Shown here: piece by piece, positions 63,189 to 64,000 of the stretch
Layout of the letters: every line of letters begins with the position of its first letter
How positions within the stretch are numbered: position 1 is the first letter of the stretch
DNA from: Paramacrobiotus metropolitanus
Taxonomy: Eukaryota > Tardigrada > Eutardigrada > Parachela > Macrobiotidae
Direction: 5' to 3'
Assembly: GCF_019649055.1 (NCBI RefSeq)
Contig: NW_026570331.1
Location: forward strand, 372,001 to 436,000
DNA: 64,000 nt
Notes under the pieces: model-generated
Database searches by the model: none
Told to the model about the DNA's origin: nothing
The model's input: only the letters and a program-made list of their open reading frames with translations
Translations under genes and position numbers: made by a program

Positions 63189-64000
63189 CTACAAGAGAAC
63201 CGTGTTCGCGTCTACTTAACAAAGAGACCACACTCTGAACAACGCAAAATTTCGGTCATGTAATCATGTTTCCAGTGTGCCTTCTGGGCATACGACGCTA
63301 TTTGTTTTACGAAAGTCAGCATTCGTGGGAAAAATTCCGAGCAATAATTTTACAACCACACCCACTACTTTTAGCTGCACATAACTGTTTGTAGTCGACC
63401 GGATCGCAGCGAAGGTCTTCTAATTCAACAGAACTAAAAAAATGTCTGTCTGTCCCGGAAGTGGAATGTAACTTCGTTATGTATATCGCAACCTTTATTG
63501 AGTTCCACTTGCTGTTATGCGGCAAAAAACCCCTATTACAAATTAGGGGAAAAGGCACGCATAACCTATTCTTTTTAAAAGTTTTGTAAACAAAACTTGT
63601 GCAACGGAAGCATCAATAAGGTAAAAGACCGCTTGCTCTTCTCTACTTATCTACTTTACACATGGATACTTTTTTTTGGTAATTTTTTAAAAAAATGATA
63701 GATAAAATATAGATATATAGGTGGACAAGAGTAAAGAAAGGACAAACACAATACAAAATATGCGGGATGTGTAGCAAGTTACAATGCAACACACACCAAC
63801 CGCATACAAAATTATCATAATTACTGCACATTTAAACTCATGCACGCTTTTGATGGAAGCCTGGCAAGTTGCTTTCGGTGGATTGCGATTACGGTTCCGA
63901 TTGCTGAAAATCGCACAGCGGGAAAAGAAAAGCGCAGTATAGGCGTAGTCGAGTAAGCGTGGTAGCGAGAAAGATACAGGACACAGTGTGTGAAAGTCTA
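63189..64000. other. intergenic DNA or upstream introns
   Basis: No supported coding sequence. The 5' part of the minus-strand Cys-rich gene is expected in this direction and may lie beyond the window. Confidence 0.4.

Noticed and set aside
1-64000. CRISPR arrays, bacterial operons, phage or horizontally acquired prokaryotic genes
   Set aside because: No spaced identical repeats with unique spacers, no ribosome-binding-site-led gene strings; all recognised genes are metazoan or transposon type with introns.

Overview
The window is eukaryotic: short introns with GT/AG borders, multi-exon metazoan domain architectures (BTB-Kelch, EGF/sushi/HYR/pentraxin, LRR, F-box), and dense transposon debris in AT-rich intergenic DNA. 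The local family that joins Tudor/Agenet-like modules to an F-box resembles protein families I associate with tardigrades, so a tardigrade or related ecdysozoan is my best guess (inference, about 0.6). No bacterial operons, rRNA, intact tRNA gene or CRISPR array was seen.

Layout. 1-5.9 kb: AT-rich, no convincing gene except one possible basic exon near 4.0-4.25 kb. 5.98-10.43 kb: a nearly intact Ty1/copia LTR retrotransposon on the minus strand, with by-eye identical 218-bp LTRs, a 5-bp target duplication and two frame breaks. 10.4-14.2 kb: hairpin repeats, a minisatellite and a PIF/Harbinger transposase relic. 14.8-23.0 kb: a plus-strand multi-exon gene for a polydom/SVEP1-like extracellular protein (HYR, sushi, EGF, pentraxin/LamG-like, HYR, sushi, GCC2/GCC3), broken by many single-base frame shifts. 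23-28.4 kb: repeats and small hairpin transposons. 28.5-31.2 kb: a BTB-Kelch gene.

29.3-45.1 kb is the most unusual part. Two arms of about 4 kb (29336-33333 and 40914-45067) are inverted copies around a 7.6-kb spacer. Each arm carries the 3' half of the Kelch gene, a small membrane-protein 3' end and pieces of the F-box family, and the two Kelch copies have lost different parts. The spacer holds an ADP-ribosylhydrolase (ARH3-like) relic, a gene of unknown function, a Gly/Tyr-rich repeat gene, an LRR-protein 5' exon and several hairpin elements. At 45.3-46.0 kb there is a 684-bp foldback element bordered by TTAA.

46.0-59.1 kb is a cluster of the Tudor-like/F-box family: a degraded minus-strand copy, a plus-strand fragment, an intact three-exon minus-strand gene (49.3-51.8 kb), a plus-strand gene interrupted by a non-LTR retrotransposon endonuclease fragment (53.1-55.8 kb), and a further plus-strand gene with frame breaks (57.2-59.1 kb). 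F-box proteins of this build would be expected to act as substrate adaptors of SCF ubiquitin ligases, with the Tudor/Agenet-like modules as candidate substrate readers (inference). 60.6-63.2 kb holds minus-strand exons of unknown function, one with a Cys-rich possible zinc-binding module. Single-base frame breaks recur inside otherwise well-conserved domains across unrelated genes, so residual assembly error is a live alternative to pseudogenisation throughout.
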